Shown here one piece after another: positions 7,528 through 16,574 of a stretch of 64,000 nucleotides of DNA. A program made the translations under genes and the position numbers. Source of the DNA: an uncultured Mucilaginibacter sp. (GTDB lineage Bacteria; Bacteroidota; Bacteroidia; Sphingobacteriales; Sphingobacteriaceae); the NCBI GenBank assembly GCA_903864275.1, contig CAIPFE010000022.1:62001-126000 (forward strand), written 5' to 3'. The notes under the pieces were generated by a model that saw only the letters and a list, made by a program, of their open reading frames with translations, ran no database searches and was not told where the DNA came from. How positions within the stretch are numbered: position 1 is the first letter of the stretch; each line of letters opens with the position of its first letter.

Positions 7528-8478
7528 ATGGAAAGAAGAAAATTTATACAATCGGGAGGCCTTGCAGCAGCAAGCTTACTGCTTGCCCGTTACGCGGCGG
7601 CCGGCATTTTACCCGTTAAAAAAGCCGTTCCCCCCTTTGGGCTGCAATTGTACACGCTTGGAGATCTGATGACAACCGACCCGAAAGGCACTTTGCAAAA
7701 GGTAGCCGCAATTGGTTATAAACAAGTTGAAAGCGCAGGCTCGGCAAAAGGCGCCTTTTATGGATTTAAACCGAAGGAATTTGCCGCTATGGTAAAAGAT
7801 GCAGGTATGACGTGGCGCTCGGCTCATGTTGGGGGCGCGCAGATCACTATTGAACAGATCATGAAAATGGCAAAAACTGCACAGGATTCGGCGAAAATAC
7901 AAAAGATGGCAGAAGGCTTTAAGAAAATGCCGAAGCAGCTTAACCTTAAAGATAATTACCAGGAACTGGCTGATGATGCGGCTGAAGGCGGCCTTAGCTA
8001 TTTGGTATGCTCCTTTATACCTGTTGACACCTTAGATGAAATTAAATCAGCTGTGGATGTGTTTAGCAAAGCCGGGGAAGCCTGTAAAAAAGTTGGCGTT
8101 CAGTTTGCCTACCATAACCATACTACAGAATTTGATAACGTGGAAGGGCACCGGCCGTTTGATTATATACTTGACAATACCGACAAAGACCTGGTGAAAA
8201 TGGAATTAGACCTTGCCTGGGCGACAAAAGCCAACCAGGATCCCGTAGCCCTGTTCAAAACGCACCCGGGCCGTTTCCCGCTGTGGCATGCAAAGGACCT
8301 GAACAAAACCACCAAAGAACCGGAGGAAGTTGGCGCAGGGATAATAGACTTTAAACGCATTTTTGATAATGCAAAAGAGTCGGGCATGAAATATTTTTTT
8401 GTGGAGCAGGACGGGGCCCCGCAGCCATTGCAAAATGTGGCCAATAGCTATAACTATTTAGCCAAACTGCTGGCTTAG
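7528..8478 (+). CDS. Xylose isomerase-like TIM-barrel protein, Tat-exported
   Basis: 316 residues. MERRKFIQSGGLAAASLLLA is a Tat-type signal (RRKF). The barrel begins FGLQLYTLGDLMTTDPKGTLQKVAAIGYKQVESAG and carries the metal-site pattern of sugar-phosphate isomerases/epimerases: Glu in KQVESAG, His in FAYHNHTTEF, Asp in MELDLAWATK, His in PLWHAKDL and Glu in FFVEQDG. Proteins of this type act on sugars or inositol-like compounds in the periplasm of Bacteroidota. The substrate is unknown. A terminator follows and the gene stands alone. Confidence 0.88.
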   Translation: MERRKFIQSGGLAAASLLLARYAAAGILPVKKAVPPFGLQLYTLGDLMTTDPKGTLQKVAAIGYKQVESAGSAKGAFYGFKPKEFAAMVKDAGMTWRSAHVGGAQITIEQIMKMAKTAQDSAKIQKMAEGFKKMPKQLNLKDNYQELADDAAEGGLSYLVCSFIPVDTLDEIKSAVDVFSKAGEACKKVGVQFAYHNHTTEFDNVEGHRPFDYILDNTDKDLVKMELDLAWATKANQDPVALFKTHPGRFPLWHAKDLNKTTKEPEEVGAGIIDFKRIFDNAKESGMKYFFVEQDGAPQPLQNVANSYNYLAKLLA

Positions 8479-8522
8479 GGAAGCCAGGTTCAAATTGAAC
8501 CCCGTAGGACGACATTAAGTCC

Positions 8523-8556
8523 AAAGCCTCAAGTCAAAAGATTTGAGGCTTTTTTG
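8523..8556 (+). terminator. Rho-independent terminator of the TIM-barrel gene
   Basis: AAAGCCTCAA (8523-8532) and TTGAGGCTTT (8543-8552) are perfect complements around a 10-nt loop, followed by a T run. It lies 45 bp after the stop codon at 8478. Confidence 0.88.
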
Positions 8557-8639
8557 GGTTGATAATCTCGTTTAATAATGCAATAAATGCGGTGTGGGAA
8601 AGATGGCGCACCGGGCATAGTAATATTATTTGATTTTCA

Positions 8640-8647
8640 TAACTTTG
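8640..8647 (+). promoter_or_regulatory. -7-like TAACTTTG box directly before the AraC gene
   Basis: TAACTTTG matches TAnnTTTG and ends 4 bp before the ATG at 8652, so the transcript would begin at or next to the start codon and be nearly leaderless. No TTTG is found at the right upstream distance, which weakens the call. Confidence 0.35.
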
Positions 8648-8651
8648 TTCT

Positions 8652-9533
8652 ATGGCCGGTCAGTATATCTCCCGTATTTACGATTTCGATACCAAAGAAT
8701 TAAAGCTTAAGGGTTTTAAGGTATATGAAATTGAAACCGGCGTTAACCCGGTCCCAACGTACAGCCGAAGGGATTTTTATAAGATTTGCCTGGTTAACGG
8801 CCATAGCCTGATACACCATGCCGATAAAAGCATAGAAATGAATGGCACCTTTTTGTTTTTCGGCAACCCGCATATCCCCTATTCTTCCGAGCTGATCGAA
8901 CCAAAACAACATGGCTATGCCTGCCTTTTTACCGAAGAATTTTTAAAAGCGCACGACCGCTCGGAAAGTTTCCAGGAATCGCCTTTATTTAAAATTGGAA
9001 GCGCCCCCGTTTTTTCATTGAACGACGAACAAAAAGCCTTTATAACTGCCATTTTTCAAAGGATGATAACAGAAGAGAGCAGTGATTATCTCTTCAAAAA
9101 TGACCTGGTACGCAATTATATCAACCTGATCATTCATGAGGCCTTGAAAATGCAGCCCGCGGAAACATTCCTCAAGCAGCAAAATGCGTCCCGCCGTATT
9201 ACTTCTTTATTTCTTGCCCTTTTGGAGAGGCAATTTCCCATCGAAAGTACAGACCGGCCATTGCAATTACGAACAGCCCAGGATTTTGCCACACAACTTT
9301 CGGTACATGTTAACCATTTAAACCGTGCCGTTAAGGAAGTTACTGGTAAGCCCACCTCTTCGCATATAGCCGAAAGGATGATCGGTGAAGCAAAAGCCCT
9401 GTTACACCATACCGACTGGAGCATCGCAGAAATTGGCTACGCCCTCGGTTTTGAATACCCCACCTACTTTAATAATTACTTTAAAAAAGCCACCGGCACT
9501 AACCCGAAAGCACAAAGGTTAGCGGCTGTTTGA
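8652..9533 (+). CDS. AraC-family transcriptional regulator
   Basis: 293 residues. The N-terminal part (about 1-170) is a cupin-like ligand-binding region (VYEIETGVNPVPTYSRRDFYKICLVNGHSLIHHADKSIEMNGTFLFFGNP). The C-terminal 100 residues are the double helix-turn-helix, with QDFATQLSVHVNHLNRAVKEVTGKPTSSHI and WSIAEIGYALGFEYPTYFNNYFKKATGTNP. It lies upstream of the cupin and aldo/keto reductase genes in the same direction and probably controls them or its own gene. The inducer is unknown. Confidence 0.93.
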   Translation: MAGQYISRIYDFDTKELKLKGFKVYEIETGVNPVPTYSRRDFYKICLVNGHSLIHHADKSIEMNGTFLFFGNPHIPYSSELIEPKQHGYACLFTEEFLKAHDRSESFQESPLFKIGSAPVFSLNDEQKAFITAIFQRMITEESSDYLFKNDLVRNYINLIIHEALKMQPAETFLKQQNASRRITSLFLALLERQFPIESTDRPLQLRTAQDFATQLSVHVNHLNRAVKEVTGKPTSSHIAERMIGEAKALLHHTDWSIAEIGYALGFEYPTYFNNYFKKATGTNPKAQRLAAV

Positions 9534-9563
9534 ATTTCTTATCTTTTTGTTTGATTATCATTA

Positions 9564-9607
9564 ACGCCGGCCGGCGCGCCGGCGTACCTTTGGCTAAACA
9601 TTTAGCC
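9564..9607. promoter_or_regulatory. Two palindromes and a -7-like box before the cupin gene
   Basis: ACGCCGGC/GCCGGCGT (9564-9571 and 9578-9585, 6-bp spacer) is followed by TACCTTTG (9585-9592), a TAnnTTTG match, and then by GGCTAAACATTTAGCC (9592-9607), a perfect palindrome of 7-bp arms. These flank a plausible transcription start for the cupin-AKR operon and may be operators. A -33 TTTG at proper spacing is not seen. Confidence 0.45.
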
Positions 9608-9643
9608 GGCGAATGATGCCGGGCAATATAAAACAGAACAATT

Positions 9644-10048
9644 ATGGAAATTAAACGCAGCGGGTCACAGCCTTCGGGCAAAGGCCCCGCCGAATATTTT
9701 ACCGGAACGGTACGTATCGATCCGTTGTTTACCCCGCCGGAACCTGCGCGTGTGGCCATGGCGCTGGTTACATTCGAGCCTGGGGCGCGTACAGCCTGGC
9801 ATACACACCCGCTGGGTCAAACGCTAATTGTTACCGCGGGCAGCGGGTGGGTGCAGCGCAAGGGCGGAAAAATAGAAGAAATTCACCCGGGGGATGTTGT
9901 GTTTTTCGAACCGGGTGAAAAACACTGGCACGGCGCCACAGCCACTACGGCGATGAGCCACATCGCCATACAGGAAAAATTGAACGGCTCGCCGGTGGAT
10001 TGGCTGGAACAGGTAACAGACGAAGAATATAATACCTTTGATAAATAA
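9644..10048 (+). CDS. Small cupin, hydroxynitrile lyase (GtHNL)-like
   Basis: 134 residues forming one cupin barrel. Metal ligands fall at His53, His55, Gln59 and His94 ([20 protein letters not shown]), which, as I recall, is the same numbering as the Mn-dependent cupin hydroxynitrile lyase of Granulicella. Related proteins are annotated (R)-mandelonitrile lyase or simply cupin, and the physiological reaction is usually unknown. It precedes an aldo/keto reductase by 12 bp in the same operon, so a carbonyl substrate is plausible. The regulator upstream is AraC-type. Confidence 0.85.
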   Translation: MEIKRSGSQPSGKGPAEYFTGTVRIDPLFTPPEPARVAMALVTFEPGARTAWHTHPLGQTLIVTAGSGWVQRKGGKIEEIHPGDVVFFEPGEKHWHGATATTAMSHIAIQEKLNGSPVDWLEQVTDEEYNTFDK

Positions 10049-11044
<996 letters not shown>

Positions 11045-11057
11045 TATTCTAATTGAA

Positions 11058-11256
11058 ATGAAAAATGTAGGGATGGGCAGAATTTGAAAAACGAATTTCA
11101 AACAAGCCAGATGATGAAGATTTGATCAGTTTGTATATTCAGCATAGGAAAAATAATTCTTCCAAAACTTTTTACTTTGACAAAGATGGGAGTGAATTAT
11201 TAGGCGAGCTTATTGTAGTTAGAAACAATGTTGATTTTAACCAATTAATAAAATAG
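11058..11256 (+). pseudogene. Frameshifted remnant of a small gene
   Basis: ATG at 11058 reads only MKNVGMGRI before a stop. In another frame, a protein-like stretch of about 64 codons runs WAEFEKRISNKPDDEDLISL to VVRNNVDFNQLIK and ends in TAG at 11254-11256. Removing one base near 11072 would join MKNVG to WAEFEKRI. That makes a decayed gene of about 67 codons likely. The family is not recognised. The rest of 11045-11358 shows nothing else. Confidence 0.4.
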
Positions 11257-11358
11257 GCGGGGCCACCCAACTTTACAGATGTGTCACTTAGACACAAAAC
11301 AATTTAAACGCGCCGCCTATCCCGTCCAAGCGAAACTTTGAACGTGTGGGATATTAAT

Positions 11359-11751
11359 TTACCAATATTTTATGCTTATCCCATCAATTTCATTAAAATG
11401 CTTATCTCTTGTTATAAGTACCATTTCAAACTGTTGAGCAACCGCAGCTATCCAAATATCATTTTCCGGGATTGGTTTTCCTTTATTAAGTAACGCCGAT
11501 TTGATTAAAGCATAATTGTTTGCGGTTTCATCATCTGCAACAAGAACGTCGCATTTCCTTAAAAAATCATTTACCTGCTTTATATGCTTTTTGGGATTTG
11601 AAGACCGGTATGCCCCAAGATAAAGCTCTCCTAAAACAGCAAATGGTATATTAACGGATTGTTGAGTTTCAAGAGATGCTGTAATAGAAGAGTTTCCTTT
11701 AAACAATTCAATAACAACATTAGTGTCTAATAAAATGCTATTTCCAGTCAT
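11359..11751 (-). CDS. vapC: PIN-domain toxin, VapC-like
   Basis: 130 residues from the ATG at 11749-11751 (MTGNSILLDTNVVIELFKG). A start at 11769 adds 6 residues. PIN-domain acidic residues are in place: Asp9 (LLDTN), Glu in FAVLGELYLGAY, Asp in PENDIWIAAVA and Asp in LITRDKHF. VapC proteins are Mg-dependent endoribonucleases that cleave tRNA or rRNA and are neutralised by the upstream-encoded antitoxin. Here the antitoxin gene lies upstream and overlaps by 14 bp, the normal vapBC order. The specific RNA target is unknown. Confidence 0.92.
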   Translation of the reverse strand: MTGNSILLDTNVVIELFKGNSSITASLETQQSVNIPFAVLGELYLGAYRSSNPKKHIKQVNDFLRKCDVLVADDETANNYALIKSALLNKGKPIPENDIWIAAVAQQFEMVLITRDKHFNEIDGISIKYW

Positions 11752-11971
11752 CGGGATGGATAGTTTCACATGATTCTTCTATTATCCTCTCCATTTCGTC
11801 AGCTTCCTCCTTAGACCAAATGCCTGAAAATTCACTAAAACTAGTTTCATCTTTTACGGCTGCAGTTTTTCGTGATTTTTTCACAAAATTCTCCAATGCT
11901 GATAAAGTAGCGTCATTGTTTATTTTGAGTACTTCTTCTATGATATGTAGTTTTTTTGCTTCTGAATACAT
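11738..11971 (-). CDS. Antitoxin of the VapBC-like pair
   Basis: 77 residues. The N-terminal part (KLHIIEEVLKINNDATLSALENFVKK) resembles short dimerising antitoxins that pair with PIN toxins in Bacteroidota. The C-terminal part (FSGIWSKEEADEMERIIEESCETIHPDDWK) is acidic and fits the toxin-wrapping tail of such proteins. Position upstream of, and overlapping, the PIN toxin supports the role. Autoregulation by the complex is expected from the family but no operator was identified. Not a classical AbrB-type VapB. Confidence 0.82.
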   Translation of the reverse strand: MYSEAKKLHIIEEVLKINNDATLSALENFVKKSRKTAAVKDETSFSEFSGIWSKEEADEMERIIEESCETIHPDDWK

Positions 11972-12170
11972 GGTAATAAATTTAAATTCCCCTTCCTGAA
12001 ACCATTCCTAAATACAAATATACAAAACTGCTACGGTCTCAACTGACTAATTCTTTTATTTTAGCCAGTTCAATTTTATCGATCCGATAGCTGTTGGAAT
12101 CTCGTCCAGGCTACACCCTTTGGACGGGCGGATGTAACGGCCCACTCTATTAATAATAAGCGCCAGGCAA

Positions 12171-12653
12171 TTAGTTATTACGTGCAACCGGTACAAATTG
12201 AAATCTGCCCCTGGTAAAATTGATTGCCTGGTGGTTTATTAACCAGGATCTGCCCAGGTACGTTTCGATGGCCCCAAATCCAAGAACTAATTTATTGCCT
12301 TTTCTTAATAACACAATTGGGTTCGTGTAGATTATTTTTTCGGCCCGATCGGCAAATATATAGTCAGCAAATAAAGTATCCTTTGTGAACTTCCCTATAA
12401 TTTTGCCGTGATAAAATTCTTTTTCCGAAGCATTTGGTTCAGGTTCGGCATATTTTATAACTAACCAGCCATGAATTTCGCCGTTCGGCATAGTTTTAAA
12501 TTTTAAAAAAGCGCTATCTTTTTGAAAAATGGCTATGAAACGTTGTTCAGGACTTTTTATGAGTTTATAATCATCAGTATTTTTCGTATCGTAATTACAA
12601 CTAAACAAAAACAATAAAATAACGAAAATTAGCTTATAAAATTCACTCTTCAT
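12171..12653 (-). CDS. Hypothetical lipoprotein
   Basis: 160 residues with signal MKSEFYKLIFVILLFLFSC (lipobox LFSC). The mature region has alternating strand pattern: RFIAIFQKDSAFLKFKTMPNGEIHGWLVIKYAEPEP, FYHGKIIGKFTKDTLFADYIF, PIVLLRKGNKLVLGFGAIE. This is the style of small Bacteroidota lipoproteins that measure or bind an unknown ligand. It is monocistronic. The 199-bp gap to the antitoxin gene shows no clear feature. Confidence 0.75.
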   Translation of the reverse strand: MKSEFYKLIFVILLFLFSCNYDTKNTDDYKLIKSPEQRFIAIFQKDSAFLKFKTMPNGEIHGWLVIKYAEPEPNASEKEFYHGKIIGKFTKDTLFADYIFADRAEKIIYTNPIVLLRKGNKLVLGFGAIETYLGRSWLINHQAINFTRGRFQFVPVARNN

Positions 12654-12806
12654 CTTTGTATTGATTTTAAGTTTTAAAAAATTTTATTGCGAAGTTTTAA
12701 ATCCGATCACGAATCCGCCACAAGCTAGTTAAATTTCCTGTCAAATAATTCCCTACCTTGTTTGAGTTTTCAATTGCATTGAAACAAAAGACAACAGCAC
12801 ATTATC

Positions 12807-13412
12807 ATGCATAAAACCTACCGGCAGCTAATATTTGGATTTATTAGTTTGATACTATTTATTACCACTTGTAACCGTTGCCGTCAAAGGCAGATAGCGA
12901 GGCAAACCTGGACCCCGGAATTAGAACAGCAAATGCGTGATATTTTCTATACGCAGTCGCAGCGCATCACTACCAATGAACAGGAAAAAAACGACTATGC
13001 CGATTGCTGCATGTCGAAAATAAAAGAAATATTCCCAAATGGTATTTCGGGCATGGGTGCTGACATGAGCGACAGTGTTAAAATAGCCATTCTCAAAATG
13101 GGGACCGATTGTGCAAAGTCCTTTCAATCATTTACAAATGCCTGGGAGCCGGTGGTCGTTGAGCAGTTGAAGCTAACCATTTATTCCTATGCAGAAACAA
13201 AATTACTGCCGCAAAAAATGAAGCAGGAATATGTGGATTGTTTAGCCTATAAGATCATAGCAAAATTTCCAAAAGGTTTACAGGGAGCCGGCAAAGATTC
13301 AATAAAAAACTTCCTCAATACTGAACGCACAAAATGCCTGAAGCTGCTTACAAATAAATATGGTAAATTAAAAGCGCATAACAGGAAAGCTGACACGGCA
13401 ACTACACGTTGA
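12807..13412 (+). CDS. Exported protein with an internal duplication and paired cysteines
   Basis: 201 residues. The N-terminal hydrophobic segment RQLIFGFISLILFITTC suggests export, possibly as a lipoprotein. Two copies of a roughly 70-residue unit follow: DYADCCMSKIKEIFPNGISGMGAD with GTDCAKS, and EYVDCLAYKIIAKFPKGLQGAGKD with TKCLKLL. Shared positions are Y-x-D-C, K-I, F-P-x-G-x-x-G-x-G-x-D, and a later Cys. Conserved cysteines in an exported protein suggest one disulfide per unit. The family is not recognised. Confidence 0.75.
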   Translation: MHKTYRQLIFGFISLILFITTCNRCRQRQIARQTWTPELEQQMRDIFYTQSQRITTNEQEKNDYADCCMSKIKEIFPNGISGMGADMSDSVKIAILKMGTDCAKSFQSFTNAWEPVVVEQLKLTIYSYAETKLLPQKMKQEYVDCLAYKIIAKFPKGLQGAGKDSIKNFLNTERTKCLKLLTNKYGKLKAHNRKADTATTR

Positions 13413-13565
13413 AGTGGTTAAAGCAGTGCCCTTTTGGAAGCGCGATTTTTCATTTGCATTTCCAATAAATTTAAACGTATTTCGGTTCCGGTTCCCTTGT
13501 GTTATTCAAGGTAACTTTCAACCAAATCAATTTCCTTTATCCAATTATGCTTAGTACACTTATTA

Positions 13566-14693
13566 ATGAGTAAAACCCCCGCGTACCTCGAATCCAAAAG
13601 CCATTACGAGATCCTTGACGGACTGCGTGGCGTAGCCTCAATTATAGTAGTAGCGTTTCACGTATTTGAGACCTATTCAGGCAACCGTTTCAACCAGATC
13701 ATTAACCATGGCTATTTAGCGGTCGATTTCTTTTTTGTACTATCTGGTTTCGTTGTGGCTTATGCTTATGATGACCGCTGGGGGAAAATGACCACCTGGG
13801 ACTTTTATAAACGCCGGCTCATCCGTTTACAGCCGATGGTTATTATGGGCAGCATAATCGGCGCGGCACTTTTTTATTTTCAAAGCGGCAGCGCCTTCCC
13901 GCTCATTGCCGACACGCCCGTTTGGAAAATGCTGATCGTAATGGTAGTTGGCGCTACCCTGGTGCCCCTGCTGCCTTCGATGGATATCCGCGGCTGGCAA
14001 GAGATGCATCCGCTAAACGGCCCAGCATGGTCGTTGTTTTTCGAGTACATCGCAAATATTCTTTATGCCGCGATCGTGCGTAAATTCTCAAAAACACTGC
14101 TTTCCATATTCGTATTTATCACAGCCTGTTTCCTAATCCAGTATTTGGTGTTCGGCCCAAATGGGGATGTGATCGGCGGCTGGAGTATCGACAAGACCCA
14201 GCTGCACATCGGCTTTGCCCGTTTGCTTTATCCATTTTTTTCGGGGGTGCTGCTTTTCCGTATCGGGAAGCTGATCCATATCAAAGGGGCTTTCGCCGTT
14301 TGCAGCCTGCTGATCATTGTCGTCCTGGCCGTTCCAAGGATCGGTGGAACCGAGCACCTCTGGATGAACGGCTTGTATGAAGCTATCGTCATTATTATTA
14401 TTTTCCCGCTGATCGTTGCCATCGGCGCCGGGGGCCATATGACAGGCAATTTCGCCACCAAAGTGTGCAAGTTTTTGGGCGATATTTCCTACCCGCTCTA
14501 CATTACCCACTACCCGCTTATCTACCTGCATATCGCCTGGGTAAGCAACAATAAAATACCAATGGGCGAGGGCCTTTTGGGTGGCCTGGTGCTGCTGATC
14601 GTTAGCGTCCTCATCGCCTGGGCATGCCTTAAACTTTATGATGAACCGGTGCGTAACTGGCTTAAAAAGCGTTACCTGGTGAAGCGGGCGTGA
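13566..14693 (+). CDS. Acyltransferase family 3 (OafA/YrhL-type) membrane protein
   Basis: 375 residues with about ten hydrophobic segments. The N-terminus carries the family hallmark YEILDGLRGVASIIVVAFHVFE (the His is the catalytic candidate), then YLAVDFFFVLSGFVVAYAYDDRW. These enzymes O-acylate sugars of cell-surface glycans, using an acyl-CoA from the cytoplasm. There is no C-terminal SGNH domain. It is not tightly linked to glycan genes here, so the acceptor is unknown. Confidence 0.92.
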   Translation: MSKTPAYLESKSHYEILDGLRGVASIIVVAFHVFETYSGNRFNQIINHGYLAVDFFFVLSGFVVAYAYDDRWGKMTTWDFYKRRLIRLQPMVIMGSIIGAALFYFQSGSAFPLIADTPVWKMLIVMVVGATLVPLLPSMDIRGWQEMHPLNGPAWSLFFEYIANILYAAIVRKFSKTLLSIFVFITACFLIQYLVFGPNGDVIGGWSIDKTQLHIGFARLLYPFFSGVLLFRIGKLIHIKGAFAVCSLLIIVVLAVPRIGGTEHLWMNGLYEAIVIIIIFPLIVAIGAGGHMTGNFATKVCKFLGDISYPLYITHYPLIYLHIAWVSNNKIPMGEGLLGGLVLLIVSVLIAWACLKLYDEPVRNWLKKRYLVKRA

Positions 14694-14793
14694 AGGTGTT
14701 AATTAGGTTTTGAAATGTAAATAATAGGTATTACCTTTAAAAAGATTTGATACCTCATTCACAACCTTTTAACCCCTTTAAACCCCTTCAACA

Positions 14794-15267
14794 ATGGACA
14801 AATTTAACTATTTTTCGGGTATAAGCCTTGCTTATAGTGTCGTCACCCAATACTACCCGGTAAACTATGCAAACCCATACTTTGATCATTTTGTTTTTCA
14901 ACCGATGTTAGGTGACGGACATAAGGCAGATGATGATTTTACGCTGGCAGCTTATGCGGTAGATGCTGATGGCACCGTATTAAATAACCAGGGCATGCTG
15001 GACACAAATCCATTGCCCGGCCACAAGGTGCAGGTAACAAAAAAATGTATCCAATTTGCAAATCTGCACCTGGATCTAACCGCGCTTGGCCAGCTATACA
15101 AGCCGGGTAGTCCGCCGTCGGAACTAAGAATATATCCGTCAGGCGTCTATTATAGCAATCCAAACGGCAAAGAAACCGACTATATGCTTTATACTGCCGA
15201 AACAGGGGACGAAGTTGACCCTGATGTTGTTGTAAAGACGCCAATTAACCCCTCGCCTCCATATTAA
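14794..15267 (+). CDS. Unknown small protein with C-terminal NPSPPY
   Basis: 157 residues with no signal peptide or membrane segment. The sequence is rich in Tyr, Asp and Pro (ISLAYSVVTQYYPVNYANPYFDHFVFQP, IYPSGVYYSNPNGKETDYMLYTAE) and suggests a beta-sandwich. The last six residues are NPSPPY, exactly as in the next gene product, although the two proteins are otherwise dissimilar. It is followed, 132 bp later, by the second NPSPPY gene and a membrane protein/histidine kinase pair. Function is unknown. A shared recognition tail is inferred. Confidence 0.78.
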   Translation: MDKFNYFSGISLAYSVVTQYYPVNYANPYFDHFVFQPMLGDGHKADDDFTLAAYAVDADGTVLNNQGMLDTNPLPGHKVQVTKKCIQFANLHLDLTALGQLYKPGSPPSELRIYPSGVYYSNPNGKETDYMLYTAETGDEVDPDVVVKTPINPSPPY

Positions 15268-15399
15268 AACCTGTTAAGCGTTAATGCATTAGGGATCGTT
15301 CTTTCGATAAACGCAGGCCATGCGTTCCGAAACCGATTTTAGTGCTGATTATTTACAGAATACTTTTATCACCAACCTTATTCATTAAATAAAATTATC

Positions 15400-15870
15400 A
15401 TGAATTTAAATGTTTTATTCCTAAACAATGTAGCGGGCAATCCAGGGCTTCAAAAGCTTCTCAGCGCCCCTATAACAAGTCACAAAGTGATTTTCCAATT
15501 TTACTACGAACAAAGTAAAGATGCGTTAACTTTAAACGGCTGGTCAAAGAAAAAACTCCTCGGAGGATGGGAACCTGCCGACTCTGTACTTTTAGGTGAT
15601 ACGAATGTAAAGGTAATGAGCCTGACCGTTGACATTCATTTAGCAAATGTTCGCATTATGAAGGCAGGGTATGACTTACTTCAAGCTGTGGTAAATAAGA
15701 CGGGAAACGAATTCATCTACTTTTACCCGTCCATTCAACCCGGGCCGATTCCGGGCATAAATTATATTGTTTATGACATATATGGCGATCCTGTGTATCC
15801 ACCAAACATCACGGCCATGCTTTCAAAAACTCCAATAACCAACACAAAAAACCCATCGCCACCGTATTGA
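15400..15870 (+). CDS. Second unknown small protein with C-terminal NPSPPY
   Basis: 156 residues, without signal peptide or membrane helix. Predicted mixed alpha/beta: VIFQFYYEQSKDALTLNGW, NVKVMSLTVDIHLANVRIMKAGYDLLQAVV, EFIYFYPSIQPG. It ends TNTKNPSPPY. Three of the six NPSPPY codons differ synonymously from the upstream gene, so the identity is at protein level and not a recent DNA copy. Its stop overlaps the ATG of the membrane protein gene, which indicates coupling. Function unknown. Confidence 0.8.
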   Translation: MNLNVLFLNNVAGNPGLQKLLSAPITSHKVIFQFYYEQSKDALTLNGWSKKKLLGGWEPADSVLLGDTNVKVMSLTVDIHLANVRIMKAGYDLLQAVVNKTGNEFIYFYPSIQPGPIPGINYIVYDIYGDPVYPPNITAMLSKTPITNTKNPSPPY

Positions 15871-16574
15871 TGATATTAAACATGCGTAAAATTTTAGAAA
15901 TAATTTTTGACTGGTCGGAGGTATGGGCCCTGCTCATACCTCTGTTTTTTATAATGTTTCGGCATAAGCAGCCTGCATTATTAAAACCGGTTATTATTTA
16001 TTTATGGCTTGCACTTATCCTCAATCTTTTTGGCGATATAATTGGTGATTTTAAACGGCCCTTCCACTTTCCCCACTGGCTTCAAAGCAATAACCCCTTA
16101 TATAATATACATTCTGTGGTGCGATTTGCCTGCTTTAGCTATTTTTTTATATCCCTGCCACAGCCGCAATTTAAAACCTTTAAAAAAATTATTGTTTTGG
16201 TGTTCGTCGTATATTTCATTATTGATTTTGCTTTTTTCGAGGATTTTTTTTATTTCGATAATCTGAGCGGCAATTTATTATCAGCCGAAGCTTATGCTTT
16301 GCTGGTCTATGGAATGCTGTATTACCTGGCCGTGTTGAACGATGAAGACGATGCCCCGTTTAAAGGCCCGGTGTTTTGGATCGCGACCGGGCTATGCATA
16401 TACGTTGTCGTTAATTTCTTTGTATTTTTATTTTATGTTCCGATGATCAAACAGGACGTTAAATTAACACTTGGTATCTGGAATGTGCATAATGCGGCAT
16501 ACATTATTCTATGTCTGTTTATAACAAGGGCTTTTTATGCAACTATCCGAACACATCCAGTTGCTGGAAATTAA
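15867..16574 (+). CDS. Multi-spanning membrane protein upstream of histidine kinase
   Basis: 235 residues with about seven hydrophobic segments (VWALLIPLFFIMF, LLKPVIIYLWLALILNLFGDII, FACFSYFFISLP, IIVLVFVVYFIIDFAFF, AEAYALLVYGMLYYLAVL, GPVFWIATGLCIYVVVNFFVFLF, NAAYIILCLFITRAF). Short 7TM proteins of this kind often sit beside sensor kinases in Bacteroidota. It overlaps the upstream NPSPPY gene by 4 bp and the kinase gene by 38 bp. It could be the sensory partner of the kinase, which has almost no input domain of its own. Confidence 0.82.
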   Translation: MMILNMRKILEIIFDWSEVWALLIPLFFIMFRHKQPALLKPVIIYLWLALILNLFGDIIGDFKRPFHFPHWLQSNNPLYNIHSVVRFACFSYFFISLPQPQFKTFKKIIVLVFVVYFIIDFAFFEDFFYFDNLSGNLLSAEAYALLVYGMLYYLAVLNDEDDAPFKGPVFWIATGLCIYVVVNFFVFLFYVPMIKQDVKLTLGIWNVHNAAYIILCLFITRAFYATIRTHPVAGN

